64,000 bases of DNA from Hymenobacter armeniacus (lineage in GTDB: Bacteria > Bacteroidota > Bacteroidia > Cytophagales > Hymenobacteraceae). Position 1 is the stretch's first letter; the number at the start of each line of letters is the position of its first letter. Made by a program: the position numbers and the translations under genes. Below are positions 18,805 through 27,563 of this stretch, one piece after another. The stretch spans positions 62,001-126,000 of the forward strand of contig NZ_JACXAC010000005.1 in NCBI RefSeq assembly GCF_014699055.1, given 5' to 3'. The notes beneath the pieces are model-generated. The model was not told where the DNA came from and searched no databases. It saw only the letters and a list, made by a program, of their open reading frames with translations.

Positions 18805-21111
18805 TTATGGCGTGAGCGGGTACGTATTTTTAATAAGTCGGCGGCGGGTTCCGGTGCCGGTATAGTAGTACACGTCGGTGCCCACGGGGCGAATGAGCAG
18901 GTCGTCGGCCAACAGGTCGTGGTTTTCATAGAGCACCTCGATGCGCTGCAAACCGGGCTGCACCCGGAAGGGCACCACGATGCGCACCCAGTCGCCCTGC
19001 ACTTCGTTGGCCTTTCGGCTGTCCACCACCGACTCCGCCCCGTGGCCGTCGGCGTAATACATCTTTACCCGCATGTTGCCGAAGCCGTAGGCCGTCTGGC
19101 CGTTTATCCACACCGAGGCTTCGTAGCGGCCGGTATCGGCGGGCGCGGGCACGGGGCCGTCGTACAGGGTTGAGAACTGGTCCTTGGGCTCGTAAAACGC
19201 GCCGGCTCCTAAGCGCCCCCGACGGTCGGGGGCTTTGTCGAAGCCCTGTACCAGAACGCCGGCAGGGGTAGTGGCAACTATTCCGCCGGGTCGCGCCTTC
19301 AGGGTGCGCAGCAGCGAGTCAGCTTTGGCTCGCTCCCGCGGCAGGGCGGTGGCGGCCAGCGCGGCCACCGGCAATTCGTAGAGCGAGGCTTCGGGGGTTT
19401 GCACCAGCAGGTGCGCTAGGCTCACGAGCCGCTGCTCGGCCTCGGTCAGGTAATCGGGCGTCACAAGAAGCAGCAGGGGCTTATTGTTGGGAAAATGGGC
19501 CAGCAATTCTTTGGGCACCATTGGGCTGCTGAACAGCTGCACGTGCTGTAGGGCCTGCCCCACCGAAGAACGTGGGGTGTGGTTGGCCAGCAACGGCAGC
19601 CCGCTCGTGGCCGACGCTTTGTAGGCCTGAAAGATGGATTGGCCGCTGCCGCTCAGGTCAAACTTATCGGTGCCGATGTTGTAGTAGGGCAGCGGCAATA
19701 TGGCCTGAAAATCCGAGATGCGGCGGTTGTTCCACGTCAAACGCGAAATGAGGTTAGTGGCGGGGTCCAGAAAAGCGCTGGCGCCGGTGCTGGTCATTAC
19801 TTTTGCAGCCTCTTCGGTTACCTGCAGCCAAGCCTCAACGCCCCAGAATAGCAGTAGCGTCACTCCCATCAAAGCCAGCGCACCCAGCCGCCGCAGCCGC
19901 AGGTATCGCCACAGCCGGTACAGGCAATACGCCGTGTAGGTGGTGCCCACGTAGTAAAACGGCCACGCGAAACGCCCCAACGACCGAAACTGCTTCACCT
20001 GCCCGGCGTGCTCGGTCAGCCAGCCGAAACCGTGCCACTTAAATGGCACGCCAAACGAGAATATTAGCAACAGCGAAGCGGCCCACAGCCCGGTACGCAA
20101 GTGTAGCGGCACCGCTGGACGCCCTAGGCGGCGCCACTGCCGGCGAGCCAGCACCACGGCCGTGCCCAGCACCAACGACGCGGCCAACGCGAGCGTGCTC
20201 ACTAGGCCCACGTAAGCATAGCCTTCCACGCTGTCGCCCTCGCTGGGCCATTGCTCCTGCCACCAGTCGTGAAAGGGCCCCACAATGGGCATGAACACTG
20301 TGCTGGGCGTGGCCACAAATACAAGCAGGCCATACGGGTTGGGCGGCCGGTCGGTCACGTGGTCGGTGGCCCATAAGTAGCCTCTAAACAGCAATAGCGG
20401 TAGCACCGCTGCCAGCACCAGGCGCCCCAGCCACCGCCGCATGGCAGGCTGCTGCCATGCCAGCACCAGCACGTGTCCCAACAAAAACGCACAGCCCAGC
20501 GCCAGGAAATAAGGCATCACGGCCCCTATCAGCAGAATGCTGCCAATGAACACCGCATACCAACGCCAGCGACTCGGCGCCTCCTGCATCCGGATGATGC
20601 AATACCACAGCCACGGCACAAACCACGCATAGCTGAGCGAAAGATGTCCGTCGAGGCGCAGCACTTGAGGCGACATAAACCCGATAATCAGGGCCAATAG
20701 GCCGGCGTATAGCACCGGCAGGCGCGTGCGCCGCAGCACTGCGTACAGCACTCCCGGCGTGATGACCAGGGAACTCAAGGCCAGCAGGTTGGTAATGCCC
20801 ACCGTGTAGCGCGCAGCCGGCACGCCGTGCCGCTGCAAAAAGCCCATCGTGGCCGCTACTAACGGCTGTAGGTTGGGGTAGTTGAAATGTTCGCCGTAGG
20901 GATAGTTCATGCCCGTGAAGCGGGCGCCCTCGTCGAACATGGCATAGAACGCCGTGACGTAGTAGCTCTGCAGCATGTCGCCGCCCGGATTGAAATAGAA
21001 GTCATTGGGATTGAGCAACACCGGGCCGAACAACACCGCGGTCAGCACCATAGCCGCCAGGGCCACCCCACCCATACCCAGCCAATGCGGCTTGCGTAAA
21101 ATAGAACTCAT
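18805..21111 (-). CDS. Large polytopic membrane protein (YfhO/GT-C-like) with C-terminal jelly-roll-like module
   Basis: 768 residues. About eleven hydrophobic helices occupy the first 480 residues. After TM1 comes an outer loop with FNPGGDMLQSYYV, an acidic site as expected for GT-C folds, and later QFRSLGRFAWPFYY, a pattern also seen in YfhO-like membrane proteins. The last roughly 150 residues are soluble (VLVQGFDKAPDRRG, RYEASVWINGQ, GDWVRIVVPFRV, ADDLLIRPVG) and follow the same strand pattern as the small lipoproteins nearby. ATG 21111 was chosen because TM1 then sits near the N-terminus. The -7 box TATCTTTG lies five bases upstream. It is divergent from the lipoprotein gene at 21324. 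Confidence 0.75.
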   Translation of the reverse strand: MSSILRKPHWLGMGGVALAAMVLTAVLFGPVLLNPNDFYFNPGGDMLQSYYVTAFYAMFDEGARFTGMNYPYGEHFNYPNLQPLVAATMGFLQRHGVPAARYTVGITNLLALSSLVITPGVLYAVLRRTRLPVLYAGLLALIIGFMSPQVLRLDGHLSLSYAWFVPWLWYCIIRMQEAPSRWRWYAVFIGSILLIGAVMPYFLALGCAFLLGHVLVLAWQQPAMRRWLGRLVLAAVLPLLLFRGYLWATDHVTDRPPNPYGLLVFVATPSTVFMPIVGPFHDWWQEQWPSEGDSVEGYAYVGLVSTLALAASLVLGTAVVLARRQWRRLGRPAVPLHLRTGLWAASLLLIFSFGVPFKWHGFGWLTEHAGQVKQFRSLGRFAWPFYYVGTTYTAYCLYRLWRYLRLRRLGALALMGVTLLLFWGVEAWLQVTEEAAKVMTSTGASAFLDPATNLISRLTWNNRRISDFQAILPLPYYNIGTDKFDLSGSGQSIFQAYKASATSGLPLLANHTPRSSVGQALQHVQLFSSPMVPKELLAHFPNNKPLLLLVTPDYLTEAEQRLVSLAHLLVQTPEASLYELPVAALAATALPRERAKADSLLRTLKARPGGIVATTPAGVLVQGFDKAPDRRGRLGAGAFYEPKDQFSTLYDGPVPAPADTGRYEASVWINGQTAYGFGNMRVKMYYADGHGAESVVDSRKANEVQGDWVRIVVPFRVQPGLQRIEVLYENHDLLADDLLIRPVGTDVYYYTGTGTRRRLIKNTYPLTP

Positions 21112-21116
21112 GCGAG

Positions 21117-21124
21117 CAAAGATA
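21117..21124 (-). promoter_or_regulatory. Bacteroidota-type -7 promoter box next to start codon
   Basis: Minus strand TATCTTTG followed by C, five bases before the ATG of the 768-residue membrane protein. It implies a very short leader if used. Confidence 0.45.
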
Positions 21125-21286
21125 AAGTCCGAGGCCGGCCGTCTCCGTTGCTTACCGGCAGCCAAATGCTGGCCACCAATTCTTTCTTGCGGATGCGCCC
21201 ACGGAATGAGCCTGCCCAAGAAACGCAGTGAACATTCTTCCGAACTACTGGACCGTTCGTGAGCCCAACCGCAACGGCGAATCTAT

Positions 21287-21294
21287 TAGTTTTG
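21287..21294 (+). promoter_or_regulatory. Bacteroidota-type -7 promoter box
   Basis: TAGTTTTG followed by C, 29 bases before the ATG at 21324, the same spacing as at the 16433 gene. Confidence 0.55.
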
Positions 21295-21323
21295 CCGCTT
21301 CGACACCCATCTAAGTTTTACGA

Positions 21324-21875
21324 ATGAAAAATCTTTATTCCCTCTTACTGGGACTGGCCGGCGGCGCATGGCTACTGGCTTCCTGCTCCTCGAAAGGCGA
21401 CACCGTGACCAAAGGCACGCTGGTGACGCGCAACGATTTTGAAAGCGTATTGGGCTGGGGTGGCAACGCCGATGCCAGCATCACCACCGAGCAAGCTCAC
21501 TCTGGCACGCACGCGGTGAAGGTGGGCCCGCAGGGCGAATACGCCTACACCTACATTCAAAACATGGGCAAGATGAGCAACGCCAAAATCAAAGACCTCA
21601 CCGTCTCGGCGTGGGTGTGGTTACCCAATCAGCAGGCTTCCAGCAGCTTGGTCGTGGCCATTAACCACTCTGCCGAACGCGGCACCCCTGTGTTTTACAA
21701 GACTATTGTGCTGCCCACATCGGTGAAGAAATTCAAGGAGTGGCAACTCGTAACGGAAACGTTCGCCCTTCCAGACTCGGTGCAGGCCACCAACCAACTT
21801 AAGTGCTACCTCTGGGGCATGGGCACCAAAGAAAATGTGTATGCTGATGATATCACCATCAGTGTTGGCAACTAG
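21324..21875 (+). CDS. Small lipoprotein with jelly-roll-like module (paralogue 2)
   Basis: 183 residues. The lipobox LLASC puts the lipidated cysteine at C21. The mature part carries the family marks TRNDFESVLGWGG, QAHSGTHAVKVGPQGEYAYTY, LTVSAWVWLP, WQLVTETFALPDSV, LKCYLWG and VYADDITIS. PDSV contains a D-S-V triplet, the type of site used by the general O-glycosylation system of Bacteroides and Flavobacterium, but one triplet proves nothing. It heads a same-direction run of paralogues (21883 remnant, 22110, 22740) and then two membrane protein genes, with a promoter box 29 bases upstream. Confidence 0.85.
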   Translation: MKNLYSLLLGLAGGAWLLASCSSKGDTVTKGTLVTRNDFESVLGWGGNADASITTEQAHSGTHAVKVGPQGEYAYTYIQNMGKMSNAKIKDLTVSAWVWLPNQQASSSLVVAINHSAERGTPVFYKTIVLPTSVKKFKEWQLVTETFALPDSVQATNQLKCYLWGMGTKENVYADDITISVGN

Positions 21876-21882
21876 CAGCTTA

Positions 21883-22049
21883 TGGCGGCAGTTGATTTGC
21901 CGCTGGGTAGCGGGCATTTTGCTGCTGAGTGGCGGGGTGGCATGTTCGCCGGTTGCCTATCACCCACCAGCCGGCGCATCCACTTGTGAAAAACCACCGG
22001 CGATGACGTGGTGTACCTCGATGATTTAGTGGTGGCGCACGAAGAATAA
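21883..22049 (+). pseudogene. Decayed fifth copy of the small lipoprotein family
   Basis: Between two intact paralogues, one frame encodes a lipoprotein-type signal (LICRWVAGILLLSGGVACSP, no ATG). A few dozen codons later a shifted frame encodes GDDVVYLDDLVVAHEE and a stop at 22047-22049. That ending is the family C-terminus (compare TYLDDVRLRKAE and VYLDDLRVKALE in the neighbours). The roughly 120 residues of the domain between are missing. I read this as an internally deleted and frame-shifted copy produced by tandem duplication. Confidence 0.75.
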
Positions 22050-22109
22050 CTTTCCCCACTCGGGTCCGCCGGCCGCTCTTTTGCCCTCGGATACTACTCA
22101 ACTTTTTTC

Positions 22110-22658
22110 ATGCGCAATTCCATTTTTCTCACCGCTCTCAGCCTACTAGCCGCATGCCGCAGCGATTCCAATTCGGCGGCGCGCTCCGGCACCGACGCCT
22201 CGGTGCTGGCCACGGCTGATTTTGAGCAGAGCATTGGTTGGGGCAATGCCGATGCCGCCTCCCTCACCACCGAGAAAGCCCACAGCGGCCAATGGAGCGT
22301 GCGCGTGAAGCCCGAGGTAGCTTTCAGTTATACCTACTCGCGCCAACTCCGCGACCTGAGCCCCACGCCCCTCACCCGCCTGGTGCTGGAAGGCCAGGTG
22401 CTGCGCGTGGCCGCGGGCAGCACCGCCAAGCTAGTGGTGCAGGTGAACGCCAGCCCCACCGACGACACCAAGGTGTTCTACGCGGCCCTGCCTGTGGAGC
22501 AGGACGTGCCCAAGTTTGGCGAGTGGACGGCCGTGCGCTTGCCCATCAACTTACCCACCAGCGCCACGGGCGCCAACAACATCAAGATTTACCTCTGGAA
22601 CGACCAGGGCACCGCCCCCACTTATCTCGACGACGTAAGGCTGCGCAAAGCCGAATAA
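22110..22658 (+). CDS. Small lipoprotein with jelly-roll-like module (paralogue 3)
   Basis: 182 residues. The signal ends at SLLAAC (C16). Family marks are ATADFEQSIGWGN, KAHSGQWSVRVKPEVAFSYTY, GEWTAVRLPINLP, IKIYLWND and TYLDDVRLRKAE. It follows the decayed copy by 60 bases. The box CTCTTTTGCC about 25 bases upstream deviates from TAnnTTTG by one base and may be a promoter. As with its siblings, envelope location is predicted from the lipobox; the partner or ligand is unknown. Confidence 0.85.
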   Translation: MRNSIFLTALSLLAACRSDSNSAARSGTDASVLATADFEQSIGWGNADAASLTTEKAHSGQWSVRVKPEVAFSYTYSRQLRDLSPTPLTRLVLEGQVLRVAAGSTAKLVVQVNASPTDDTKVFYAALPVEQDVPKFGEWTAVRLPINLPTSATGANNIKIYLWNDQGTAPTYLDDVRLRKAE

Positions 22659-22697
22659 GGCGGCCTGCGACGAGCCAAGCGGCTGCCCGGAATGCCG

Positions 22698-22705
22698 TAG
22701 CTTTG
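22698..22705 (+). promoter_or_regulatory. Bacteroidota-type -7 promoter box
   Basis: TAGCTTTG followed by C, 34 bases before the GTG at 22740. Confidence 0.5.
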
Positions 22706-22739
22706 CTTCGCAACTCGTGCGCTCCACCCATTTTCGGTT

Positions 22740-23366
22740 GTGAAAAAACTTATTCTCGCTTCGCTCTGCTCGCCACTACCCACCGGCGCACGCCCCATTT
22801 CTCCATTGCCTTTGGTGCTGCTTCGCCTACTGGGGCGGGTGGCAGCAACGGCCCTGCTGGGCACTACGGCCGCCTGCTCCGGCTCAGACGCCGGCCACTG
22901 GGTGGGCGACTACGTGACGGTAAACGATTTTGAGGCCGTGCGCGGCTGGGGCGCCGACAACACAGGCCTGGTCCGCGACCATGCTCATTCCGGACAGTAC
23001 GCCGTGTTTGTGGGCCCCCAGCGCGAATACAGCCTCACCTACGACCTGCCCCTGGGCGAAGCCAGCGTGCACACCCTCAAGGGCGTGGCCGTGGAGGCGT
23101 GGGTGTATTTGCCCAGCCCGCAGGCCGCGGCCTCGCTGGAAGTGCAGGTGCGCCTGCCCGGCGAGGAAAACAAGCTGGGCTACGCCGGCCGCTTGCCGCT
23201 GCCCGAGCAGGTGAAGGAAACGGGCAAATGGACGCGAGTGCGCCAGGAGTTTGCCTTCCCTGTTGGGCTTCCGGCCGATGCACACCTGCGCATTTTCATG
23301 TGGCGCAACGGCAGCGCCGCCGAAACGGTGTACCTCGACGACTTGCGGGTGAAGGCCCTGGAATAA
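22740..23366 (+). CDS. Small lipoprotein with jelly-roll-like module (paralogue 4)
   Basis: 208 residues from a GTG start. The N-terminal region is unusually long before the lipobox (LLGTTAACSG, C46), with the hydrophobic segment at about 23-45. The domain shows VNDFEAVRGWGAD, HAHSGQYAVFVGPQREYSLTY, VAVEAWVYLP, WTRVRQEFAFP, LRIFMWRNG and VYLDDLRVKALE, the strongest match to paralogue 2. The next gene, a membrane protein at 23416, begins 49 bases later and probably belongs to the same transcript, which links the lipoproteins with the GT-C-like proteins. Confidence 0.83.
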   Translation: MKKLILASLCSPLPTGARPISPLPLVLLRLLGRVAATALLGTTAACSGSDAGHWVGDYVTVNDFEAVRGWGADNTGLVRDHAHSGQYAVFVGPQREYSLTYDLPLGEASVHTLKGVAVEAWVYLPSPQAAASLEVQVRLPGEENKLGYAGRLPLPEQVKETGKWTRVRQEFAFPVGLPADAHLRIFMWRNGSAAETVYLDDLRVKALE

Positions 23367-23415
23367 ATGCTGTCTGGCCGGCGGTGGCGCGGGCCCTAAT
23401 TAGAACTAGCTGCTG

Positions 23416-24765
23416 ATGCGTTTTCCTCGTTTTCTGGTGCCTGCGGGCTCGTTTCAGCGCGCGTGGCTGTGGCAGGCCGGCGTGTACCTGAGCTTTTGGG
23501 CCGAGTTGCAATGGTTTGTGCACCCAGTGGGCCCATTTCTAAACCCGGTGCTATTCTACGCCGCGTCGGTATTAATGTGCGTGTTTGCGGCGCTCTACTG
23601 GCTCGACCGGCCCGTGGCGGCACCCAACCTAGAGCAAACCAGCCGGCGCTTTCCGCTGGCCTGGGCCGGGCTGCTGCTAGGCGCCGTGTGGGTGCTCTTC
23701 GCGCAGGCTCCAATCATTGCTTCGCACCCAGTGGATGTGCGCGCTTCCGACATCATTCCCATTCTACAGGTGTATGCCACGCGCTTTCTGAGCGGCGAGG
23801 TCATCTACCGCTATTCCACCACGCTGCCCTACCCCATTTTTCCCAACTACCTGCCCATGCAGTGGCTGCCCTACGTGCCGGCCCAGTACCTAGGCATCGA
23901 CTACCGCTGGTGGGCGCTGGGCCTGCTGGTGCTGGTGGGCTTTGGGGCCTACCAGGCCGTGCTGGCCCAGCAGCGGCAGCAGTGGATGCTCTTTGTGCTG
24001 AAGATGGCCCTGCCGGCCTACGTGTTGCACCGCCTCATCACCCACAATTCCGAGCTATACGCCCACACCGTAGAACCCACCATTATTGCTTTCTACTGCG
24101 TGCTGGCAGCCAGCGTGCTGAGCCGCTCGGCCATTTTGCAAGCAGCGGCGCTGGTGGCCTGCCTGTTGTCGCGCTATTCGGTGGTGTTCTGGGTGCCGTT
24201 CTACCTGTGGCTGCTGTGGCGCGAGGCCGGCAAGCGCCACGCCATTGCGGTGGCGGGGCTGGTGGGCGTGGGCGTGCTGGGCATTTACGTGGTGCCGTAC
24301 CTGAGCAAGGACTGGACGATTTTTACCCACGCCTTTGCCGAATATAAAATTGCGACCATGGGCGAGTGGAGCCGCACCGACGGCCCCGACGGTAAGCCGC
24401 CGCAACTGTTTTCGGGCTTCGGCTTTTCGGCCTTCTGGTATACCTACGGCCCCGCCGAGCTCAAGACGCGCATTGCCCTAGCCCAGCTCGGCGACGTACT
24501 GATTTCGTCGGCCGTGGTGGCCTTGAGCGCGTGGCTGTACTACCGCCTGCGCCACCGCTACGATTACCGCATCGTGGCCCTCATCACGCTGAAGCTATAC
24601 CTGGCCACCTTCTACGCTTTCATCCAGACGCCTTACCCTTACCTGACCTCGCTGGGCCTGTTCATCTCGCTTTTTGTGGTGATGGTGACGGGCGCCGGAG
24701 AGCGGTCAAAAGCCGCTGTGCCGGAGCAGGTGGATACCTCCCCAACCAAGCTGGCCGCTGCCTAA
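23416..24765 (+). CDS. Polytopic membrane protein, GT-C-like (mannosyltransferase type)
   Basis: 449 residues with about ten hydrophobic helices. The outer loop after the third hydrophobic segment holds acidic residues (HPVDVRASDIIPILQ), and the loop YPIFPNYLPMQWLPYVP resembles the aromatic-proline loop of bacterial GT-C mannosyltransferase-type proteins. A specific family could not be fixed. It lies between lipoprotein paralogue 4 and the 617-residue membrane protein, 32 bases before the latter, so the three are likely one operon. Lipid-linked sugar transfer outside the membrane is an inference from fold and context. Confidence 0.72.
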   Translation: MRFPRFLVPAGSFQRAWLWQAGVYLSFWAELQWFVHPVGPFLNPVLFYAASVLMCVFAALYWLDRPVAAPNLEQTSRRFPLAWAGLLLGAVWVLFAQAPIIASHPVDVRASDIIPILQVYATRFLSGEVIYRYSTTLPYPIFPNYLPMQWLPYVPAQYLGIDYRWWALGLLVLVGFGAYQAVLAQQRQQWMLFVLKMALPAYVLHRLITHNSELYAHTVEPTIIAFYCVLAASVLSRSAILQAAALVACLLSRYSVVFWVPFYLWLLWREAGKRHAIAVAGLVGVGVLGIYVVPYLSKDWTIFTHAFAEYKIATMGEWSRTDGPDGKPPQLFSGFGFSAFWYTYGPAELKTRIALAQLGDVLISSAVVALSAWLYYRLRHRYDYRIVALITLKLYLATFYAFIQTPYPYLTSLGLFISLFVVMVTGAGERSKAAVPEQVDTSPTKLAAA

Positions 24766-24797
24766 CGGCTTCTTTTTTTCTGCTGTTGCCGCCCTTT

Positions 24798-26651
24798 ATG
24801 AAATCCCGCATTGCCCATCCCTATTCGCTGCTGGCCATTCTGCTGCTGTTTGTGCTGATGGTGCAAGCCCGGCTCTGGGCGCCGTACTGGGACACGCACA
24901 ACGTGCAGGCCATCCTGACCTGGGATGCCATGGGGTATTACATCTACCTGCCGGCGCACTTCATTTACCACGACCTGGGGCACATGGCCTTTGCGCAGGA
25001 CATCATGCGCGAGTACCAGCCCAGCAGCTCGTTCTACCAGGCATTTCAGGTGCCGGGCGGCCCCGAAGGCCAGCTTGTGACCAAGTACACCTGCGGCCTG
25101 GCCCTGTTCTGGACGCCGTTTTTCTTCCTGGGCCATTGGGCGGCGGGCTGGCTGGGCTACCCGCAGGACGGATTCTCGCCGCCCTACCAGGTGGCCATTG
25201 CCTTTGGCGGGCTGCTGTTTGCGCTGCTGGGGATGGGGCTGCTGCGCCGCGTGCTGCTGCGCTACTTTTCCGACGTGGTGACCACCTTGGTGCTGGTGCT
25301 GCTGGTGCTGGGCTCCAACTACTTCCAGTACGCCGTGTTCGACGCGGCCATGGCGCACAACTACCTCTTTACGGGCTACGCGCTGCTGCTCTGGCTCACC
25401 ATCAGGTGGCACGAGCGGCCCACGCGACTGGGAGCATTTTTTATCGGCCTCACGCTGGGCCTGCTGGTACTCATCCGGCCGTCGGAGGCCGTGGCGGCCG
25501 TCATTCCACTGCTGTGGAACGTGGGCTCCTGGGCAGCCGTGCGCGCCAAGCTGGAACTGCTGAAAGAGCGGTGGGTGGACGTGCTGCTGCTGGTGCTGGG
25601 CGGCGTGCTGGGCGTGCTGCCGCAGGCGCTGTACTGGCACTGGGCCACCGGCCATTTTCTGTTTTATAGCTACGGCGACCAGCATTTCAGCTTTTTCAAG
25701 CCGCACCTGTGGGAGGTGCTGTTCAGCTTCCGCAAGGGCTGGCTGATTTACTCGCCGCTGCTGCTGCTGCCGCTGGCGGGGCTGGCGGCACTGTGGCGCA
25801 TGCACCGAGCCATTGCCGTGCCGGTGCTGGCCTTCACGGTGCTGAACCTGTGGGTGGTGTCGGCCTGGGACATCTGGTGGTACGGCGGCAGCATCGGGCA
25901 GCGCGCGCTGGTGCAGAGCTACGCCGTGCTGGCCCTGCCCTACGCTGCCGCGGTGGCCTGGCTGCTGGTGCCCGAGCGCCGGCCGGCCCTGCGCGTGGCG
26001 GCCGTGGTGGCGGCCGTGCTGCTGGTCGATTTGAACCTGTTTCAGCACTGGCAGTACATGCGCTCCATTATTCACCCCGAGGAGATGAACCGGCGCTACT
26101 ACTTTGCGGTGTTCAACAAAACCATGCCCACGCAGTCGGATTTTGCGCTGCTGGACGTGAAGAGCCATTTGCCCGAATCGGAGCGGCACTACACGCCGCA
26201 GTTGCTGGGCAAGCTCGACTTTGACAACCAGCCCGTGGATGCCGCCAGCGGCATTTCGGCCGACCAGGGCTACTTCAGCCGCCAGTCGTTTCACGCCGAC
26301 CCGGCCCACGCCTACGGCCCCGCCCTCACCCTCAAACTCATGGACAAAGGCCTGCAGCCGGGCCAGTACATCCGCGCCTCCTGCCGGGTGTTTTCGGACT
26401 ACGGTGCCTGGGGCAACAAGCTGGTGATGACTGTGGAGCGCAACGGAAAGAACATTGCCTGGGACGCCGTGCGCCTGCAAAACAACCTCAGCGTGAACCG
26501 TGCCTGGAACCTGGTCCACTTCGACGTGCCCCTGCCCGCCGACGCCCTGCCCGACGACATCATCAAAGTGTACGTGCTGAGCGACAGCGGCTCGAGCTGC
26601 TACATCGACGACGTGCAGGCCGAGTTGATGAAGCCAAAGAGCAGCTGGTGA
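24798..26651 (+). CDS. Polytopic membrane protein (GT-C-like) with C-terminal jelly-roll-like module
   Basis: 617 residues. TM1 (YSLLAILLLFVLMVQARLW) is followed by LTWDAMGYYIYLPA, an Asp-aromatic site as expected for GT-C enzymes, then about ten more helices to residue 425. The last 150 residues are soluble and repeat the small-lipoprotein pattern: GKLDFDNQPVD, QSFHADPAHAYGPALTLKL, NRAWNLVHFDVPLP, IKVYVLSD and CYIDDVQAEL. This gives a direct architectural link between the membrane proteins and the lipoproteins. It ends ten bases from the convergent GT2 gene at 26662 with no clear terminator between. Confidence 0.78.
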   Translation: MKSRIAHPYSLLAILLLFVLMVQARLWAPYWDTHNVQAILTWDAMGYYIYLPAHFIYHDLGHMAFAQDIMREYQPSSSFYQAFQVPGGPEGQLVTKYTCGLALFWTPFFFLGHWAAGWLGYPQDGFSPPYQVAIAFGGLLFALLGMGLLRRVLLRYFSDVVTTLVLVLLVLGSNYFQYAVFDAAMAHNYLFTGYALLLWLTIRWHERPTRLGAFFIGLTLGLLVLIRPSEAVAAVIPLLWNVGSWAAVRAKLELLKERWVDVLLLVLGGVLGVLPQALYWHWATGHFLFYSYGDQHFSFFKPHLWEVLFSFRKGWLIYSPLLLLPLAGLAALWRMHRAIAVPVLAFTVLNLWVVSAWDIWWYGGSIGQRALVQSYAVLALPYAAAVAWLLVPERRPALRVAAVVAAVLLVDLNLFQHWQYMRSIIHPEEMNRRYYFAVFNKTMPTQSDFALLDVKSHLPESERHYTPQLLGKLDFDNQPVDAASGISADQGYFSRQSFHADPAHAYGPALTLKLMDKGLQPGQYIRASCRVFSDYGAWGNKLVMTVERNGKNIAWDAVRLQNNLSVNRAWNLVHFDVPLPADALPDDIIKVYVLSDSGSSCYIDDVQAELMKPKSSW

Positions 26652-26661
26652 GGCGCTGCGG

Positions 26662-27387
26662 CTACATGCCCAGCAAGCCGTACTTCAGAATGCAATAGAT
26701 GGCCCGGAAGCCGTCGCGCCAGCCGATTTTCTTGCCCTCGGCGTAGGTGCGGCCGTAGTAGCTAATGCCCACTTCGTAGATGCGGGCGTCTTGCACGCGG
26801 GCCACTTTGGCGGTGACTTCGGGCTCGAAGCCGAAGCGGTTTTCTTCGAGTTTGAGGCTTTGCACGATGTCGCGCCGGAACATCTTGTAGCACGTTTCCA
26901 TGTCCGTCAGGTTCAGGTCGGTGCACATGTTGGAGAGCAGCGTAAGCCAGTAATTGCCGATGCTGTGCCAGAAGAACAGCACCCGGTGCGGGTTGCCGCC
27001 CATGAAGCGCGAGCCGAACACGACGTCGGCAAAACCTTTCAGCACAGGCTTGATGAGCAGGTTGTACTCTTCGGGGTCGTATTCGAGGTCGGCGTCCTGG
27101 ATGATGACGTAGTCGCCGGTGGCCTCGCGGATGCCGGTGTGCAGCGCGGCGCCCTTGCCCTTGTTCACGGGGTGTTCGAGTAGGCGCAGGCCCATTTCGG
27201 GGTAGCGCGCGGCGTAGGCCCGAATGGTGTCGGCCGAGGCGTCGGTGGAGCAGTCGTTGACGAGGATGATTTCCTTGCCGATGTTATTCACCAGCCGCAG
27301 CTCGCGCAGCAAATCCAGAATCTGGTGGATGGTGCGCGCCTCGTTGTAAACCGGAATGACGATGGAAAGCGTGTCGAATTTTACCAC
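26662..27387 (-). CDS. Polyprenyl-phosphate-type glycosyltransferase, DPM1-like GT2
   Basis: 241 residues without membrane helices. The GT2 signature reads [29 protein letters not shown], and the metal site [23 protein letters not shown] and MGGNPHRV are typical of DPM1-type dolichol/polyprenyl-phosphate mannosyl- or glucosyltransferases. The end [14 protein letters not shown] is also family-like. I place the start at the GTG at 27387 because a -7 promoter box (27419-27426) lies upstream and the TTG-started extension would run through it. It likely makes a lipid-linked sugar donor for the GT-C-like proteins encoded on both sides. Confidence 0.88.
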   Translation of the reverse strand: MVKFDTLSIVIPVYNEARTIHQILDLLRELRLVNNIGKEIILVNDCSTDASADTIRAYAARYPEMGLRLLEHPVNKGKGAALHTGIREATGDYVIIQDADLEYDPEEYNLLIKPVLKGFADVVFGSRFMGGNPHRVLFFWHSIGNYWLTLLSNMCTDLNLTDMETCYKMFRRDIVQSLKLEENRFGFEPEVTAKVARVQDARIYEVGISYYGRTYAEGKKIGWRDGFRAIYCILKYGLLGM

Positions 27388-27418
27388 AAGAAGAAAGCTG
27401 GGCCGGGCAGGGAAGCCA

Positions 27419-27426
27419 CAAAGGTA
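27419..27426 (-). promoter_or_regulatory. Bacteroidota-type -7 promoter box
   Basis: Minus strand TACCTTTG, 31 bases before the GTG at 27387; it argues for that start rather than the TTG at 27441. Confidence 0.5.
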
Positions 27427-27450
27427 CTTTTTACTGCGCAATGAAAAACG

Positions 27451-27539
27451 GTCATGCTGAGCGGAGCCGAAGCATCTCTACCGCAGTAGTAAATAGATTA
27501 CTTGCCCGGTAGAGATGCTTCGGCTCCGCTCAGCATGAC
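27451..27539. repeat. Palindromic repeat, family A copy 1 (33-base arms)
   Basis: Perfect 33-base inverted arms (27451-27483 and 27507-27539) with a 23-base loop; each arm starts gtcatgctgagcgg. A second copy with the same arms except for two positions occurs at 61601-61695. It lies between the GT2 and SDR genes. Confidence 0.9.
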
Positions 27540-27563
27540 ACGTCTTTTATTAATGTATTTGCC

